In this document: positions 8,601 through 11,435 of the stretch, in pieces
How positions within the stretch are numbered: position 1 is the first letter of the stretch
Layout: each line of letters opens with the position of its first letter
Source of the DNA: Basidiobolus heterosporus B8920
Taxonomy: Eukaryota > Basidiobolomycota > Basidiobolomycetes > Basidiobolales > Basidiobolaceae
Reading direction: 5' to 3'
Length of the DNA stretch: 11,435 bases
NCBI GenBank assembly: GCA_000697455.1
Contig: JNET01030904.1
Coordinates: forward strand, 1 to 11,435
Notes under the pieces: model-generated
Seen by the model: the letters and a program-made list of their open reading frames with translations, nothing else
What the model was told of the DNA's origin: nothing
The model's database searches: none
Position numbers and translations under genes: made by a program

Positions 8601-9149
8601 CTGTAACAGGAAGCCTGTGAATTATTGCTTGTAATTCTGTGTATTGAGGTGTTGAATCATACCGGCTACAAGGGTATCATCCGTGGATAAATTGAATACA
8701 GCCTTAAGCTTTTCCATGCATTTTTGAATTCTCTCAGCACCCACTTTTAACCAATGTTTTAGTATTAATAAACGAGTCAAATTATATATTGTGATTGATA
8801 CCATGAGCTTTATCTTCAGGTCTGTCTGGAAGTATAACATCAAGGGAGGATGTAGTCCCGAAGTCAATAGAGGTATTTTTACGCTTCAATCCTTTGGAAT
8901 TCGTATCAAGTTGAATCTCTTTCAGCAAATATCAAGTTAATTTTTCAAACTCTTCAGATTCTGGTTCCGAAGGTCTTACCGTCGTCGCTCACATTACTTC
9001 TCACTTCTCCGAGGACATTCTCCTCAACTCCATTTTGCTCCTGAATAAGCAACAATTTCATTAGTACGCTTCTTCAACTGAACTTAACAGAGAAGATTCA
9101 CCTTTGCCACAGCCTTTAAAAATTCGACAACGGATTGATTCAAATCCAT
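5601..9149 (-). CDS. ATG26: Sterol 3-beta-glucosyltransferase (Atg26/Ugt51 type), 1005 aa
   Basis: It moves glucose from UDP-glucose to the 3-OH of ergosterol-like sterols at membranes. Ten exons join in frame: 9149-9102, 9040-8980, 8918-8802, 8743-8663, 8600-8500, 8433-8149, 8102-8055, 8001-7888, 7821-7434, 7375-5601; introns are 46-66 nt. Residues 1-75 are polar. An N-terminal GRAM half (about 76-136) has TLVAEFSCSLISCTLLKGYM and LTNHHVCFFA. A PH domain (about 143-230) starts SGFLHMKTGS and has STYWFVLRDEVLSYY. The rest of the GRAM follows (about 232-300, ending DEYYFTYF), then a second GRAM (about 400-500; KIYVSDHHVFYKSK). The GT-B catalytic domain fills about 554-970: ITCLTIGTRGDVQPY, IESPSAMAGVHIAEKL, GFGSIV, and the UDP-sugar signature HHGGAGTT at 879-886 followed by PFFGDQFFWG. 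The tail is acidic. It is shorter than yeast Ugt51 (about 1200 aa), mainly at the N-terminus. In some fungi Atg26 acts in pexophagy; that role is not shown here. The exon 1-2 part is the least certain. Confidence 0.93.
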
Positions 9150-9357
9150 GAATTCCTGTCACCTTAAGTTTCTCTAGCGGTTTTAGTACTGTATTGCGAG
9201 GCTCCTTAGTTATCGACAAAAACCAACGCCAGATATACAGAATTCAGGCTTGTTAATATGGTAATCATGGCTCAGGATGTGACGAAAGGATATTTCATAA
9301 TAGTAAAAGCAAAACTGATTTCCCACAGATTTGACAGTCCCAGAGCATTGATTAAGC

Positions 9358-9393
9358 CATCCATAGCATCCATAGCATCCATGGCATCTATAG
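9358..9393. repeat. 9-bp tandem repeat, four copies
   Basis: The unit CATCCATAG occurs twice exactly, then as CATCCATGG and CATCTATAG. It lies in the non-coding divergent promoter region. Confidence 0.85.
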
Positions 9394-9664
9394 ATACATA
9401 TATGTACATTTGATAGTGCCGATGTGATGGCCAATAAAACCACGTTAACTTCGATCAGTACACTCAGCTCTCAGGTGATTAATCCATTTAAGCGGCAGAT
9501 GGACGTGACAGAATTCTGATCACCTTTGGACTAGGGTCAGCTTCCTCGAACTCGAATACAAGTATGACTTCTACGTGTATGCTAGGAGATTCTTTCATTT
9601 CACATGATAGTTGATTTATTCACCCGTGGCACCTCAAATGATTATCCACCATGAAAATTTTCCT

Positions 9665-9685
9665 GATGACGATGACGATGATGAT
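9665..9685. repeat. GATGAC/GAT short tandem repeat
   Basis: Two GATGAC units are followed by three GAT units. It is a small microsatellite in non-coding sequence. Confidence 0.8.
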
Positions 9686-9915
9686 TAAGCCTCTTTTGAT
9701 AATTAATCAATTTCAAATCGAAAAAATATAGATTATTTTGGTGAACTTGGGAACCCCGTTTCAATCAGAGCATTGTCTACCCCTCCCCGGAGTAGTGAAA
9801 AATTAGCTTTTCTAAAAGCCAACTTCAATAATTTATCCTTATCCTCAACACATCTATCCCATATCTTTCCTCTTGGAAATTCCCTTGTGTGTGTTTAGAC
9901 CTTAGATTTGTGAAT

Positions 9916-11435
9916 ATGAAGAGTACCACTGCCGCCTGGATTGCTGCCGGTCTGCTTGTTGCTACCGGTGTTGGTTATGCCGTCTACTTTGACCAAAAGC
10001 GTAGAAACGATCCCAAATTCCGCAAGCAACTTAGTATGTTCCTCAATGAAGCTTATTGTTTTTTTCTTGACTAACCTCTCATTTTCTTGGTAAAACAGAG
10101 AAGAGTAAGAAGAAGGCTGACAAAGCTAAGAAAGCTGCTGAGGAAGACATGATTACTCAAGCTGCGCAAAAGATCGCCGCCTGCTTAGCTCAGGTTGCCA
10201 GCGAGCCTCTTCCTATTACTCCTGAGGAAAAGGAGCAATATTTCATGACCCAAGTCGGCAAGGGTGAACAGTTGGCTGCTGTTGGTATGTTGACAGCTCG
10301 GGTTCGTTATTCCCTTACAAAACAATAACCTTACCATTTTGTAGGTGAGCAAGGTTACGATGAAGCAGCCGTTTGCTTCTTCAAGGCATTGAAGGTTTAC
10401 CCCAGTCCTATTGAACTCGTTATGATTTATCAAAAGACTGTCCCCGAACCAGTCTTCAATCTTGTTATGGGAATGATGAGTTTGGAGGTTAGTTGTTTCT
10501 ATATCGTTTTTCATCATAACCTTGATTCTAACCTATTTTGGGTCTATTCTAGCTTAAACAAAAACAAGAGAAGTACTATGAAGTTTTCCCTCCTAAGAGT
10601 GCCAATGTGGAACTCAAGGAGCTCATTGAAACCGTTGAAGAAGGAAAAAAGATCGCTAAAAGAATCCTAGCTGTCACTAAGGACTTCGCTGCTAATGAGA
10701 CTATCTATACTGAAGAACCAGACGTTGTTGTTCTGGAGCCCTCCCTTGAGGGTAAATTCTGTAGTAATTGCCTTGTCAAGCTTGGAGACAAGAAGGTTCC
10801 CTGCGATAGTTGCAATGTAGTTGCATACTGCTCTGAAGAATGCCAAAAGATCGCCTTTACCGATCATCATCAAGCTTTGTGCACTGGCAATACTACTGAT
10901 CCTGACACTAAAGCCGAGGAATTCTTCAAGCTTACCAAACAGAATAAGGTTCCTATCATGATCGCCAAGTATTTGACTCACATGGTTTACGAGGAAAATC
11001 AAAAACTCGCTGCCGGTGTTGAGGAAGAATACAGTGCTTGGGATCACCTCGAAAGATTGAAGTATCTTGAAATCGTACCCTCAGAAACTGAAGAGCAAGA
11101 ACTTCAAGCTACACGTGATCTGCTCAGCACTAAGGTTCCAGGTATGGAAGAGTTCCTTAATGATGAGCGATTCCTCTTACTCAAGGGTAAGATGATGTAC
11201 AATTCTGTTGGAATTACCAGTCAGGACAGTGAAGCTGATAACGACGCCGAAAGCTTTGCTCGTTCTGACCGCCAAGGCCACGTTATTGGTGCTGGTCTTT
11301 ACAAGATCACCAGCTATGCCAATCATACCTGCGAACCCAACGCACGTGTTACCTTCCCCAAGGGCAACCGTGAACTTGCTTTGGTTGCTACCAAGCCTTT
11401 GAAGGCTGGTGATCAACTTTTCGTTACTTACGTTA
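9916..11435 (+). CDS. Tom20 mitochondrial import receptor fused to SET/MYND domain, 3' end outside window
   Basis: Exons 9916-10033, 10099-10284, 10345-10487 and 10553-11435 (cut by the window) join in frame; introns are 65, 60 and 65 nt. The 443 residues seen start MKSTTAAWIAAGLL. Residues 6-25 are a membrane anchor, followed by DQKRRNDPKFRKQL, the typical N-terminus of the outer-membrane receptor Tom20. The Tom20 core follows: GEQLAAVGEQGYDEAAVCFF, ALKVYPSPIELVMIYQKTVP and PEPVFNLVM, up to about 165 (FPPKS). A SET N-terminal part starts at about 185 (ILAVTKDFAANETIYTEEP). A MYND zinc finger is inserted at 219-259 (C219, C222, C233, C236, C242, C246, H255, C259). The SET core shows NHTCEPN at 406-412 and AGDQLFVTY at 434-442. 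This is the SMYD arrangement of split SET around MYND. The junction lies inside exon 4, away from splice sites. SET activity on any substrate is inferred only. The start at 9916 puts the anchor at the very N-terminus. Confidence 0.93.

Larger units (their letters stand above)
9150..9915. other. Divergent promoter region between sterol glucosyltransferase and Tom20-SET genes
   Basis: No gene is supported here. A 77-codon minus-strand open frame at 9443-9210 runs through a short tandem repeat and is low-complexity (CHGCYGCYG). The Tom20 side is AT-rich (around 9690-9740), then pyrimidine-rich (about 9830-9890), as is common before fungal starts. No convincing TATA box is seen on either side. 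Confidence 0.55.

Noticed and set aside
9210-9443. 77-codon minus-strand open frame with CHGCYGCYG
   Set aside because: The cysteine-rich look comes from translating the 9-bp CATCCATAG tandem repeat; there is no support for a gene.
10185-11047. Minus-strand open frames of 110 and 126 codons
   Set aside because: Antisense to the Tom20 and MYND coding exons; they have no protein family features.
1-11435. Mobile elements, CRISPR arrays, tRNA or rRNA genes, secondary-metabolite cluster
   Set aside because: No terminal repeats with transposase or reverse transcriptase motifs, no regularly spaced repeats, no cloverleaf recognised, and the genes have unrelated housekeeping-type roles.

Overview
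The window reads as nuclear DNA of a filamentous fungus. Its genes are split by 18 short introns, all 46-69 nt, with GT...AG ends and CTAAC/TTAAC/ACTAAT-like branch sites. The products are typically fungal: a secreted Crh-like cell-wall transglycosylase, an Atg26/Ugt51-type sterol glucosyltransferase and a Tom20 mitochondrial import receptor. The Crh-like sequence (YKG motif, WDGG...WAGG block, no GPI tail) and the moderate base composition suggest an early-diverging fungus (Mucoromycota or Zoopagomycota). That placement is inference; no species can be named.

Layout. 1-608: no gene seen. 623-1054 (+): small two-exon gene of unknown function. 1244-2267 (-): five-exon GH16 Crh-like enzyme, 257 aa, with signal peptide and full catalytic motif. 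2268-2753: intergenic, holding the TATA box of the GH16 gene and the 3' end of the next gene. 2754-3725 (-): protein with two PAS domains; its 5' end is uncertain. 3726-4866: 1.1 kb without a confident gene, with two outward-facing TATA boxes, a 19-bp inverted repeat and a 14-bp tandem repeat. 4867-5500 (+): two-exon gene for an acidic protein with two copies of a [DE]YWx[RQ]YD motif. 5601-9149 (-): ten-exon sterol 3-beta-glucosyltransferase, 1005 aa, complete. 9150-9915: divergent promoter region with two small tandem repeats. 9916-11435 (+, cut by the window end): Tom20 fused in frame to a SET domain with an inserted MYND zinc finger.

The genes do not form a cluster with a common job. They are ordinary single transcription units in alternating convergent and divergent pairs. 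At both convergent pairs (623-1054/1244-2267 and 4867-5500/5601-9149) AATAAA hexamers for the two strands lie close together between the stop codons. No tRNA, rRNA, CRISPR array or recognisable mobile element was seen. The observations most worth a second look are the Tom20-SET/MYND fusion, the duplicated YW motif protein, and the unresolved 5' region of the PAS gene. I did not find a convincing undescribed multi-gene system.
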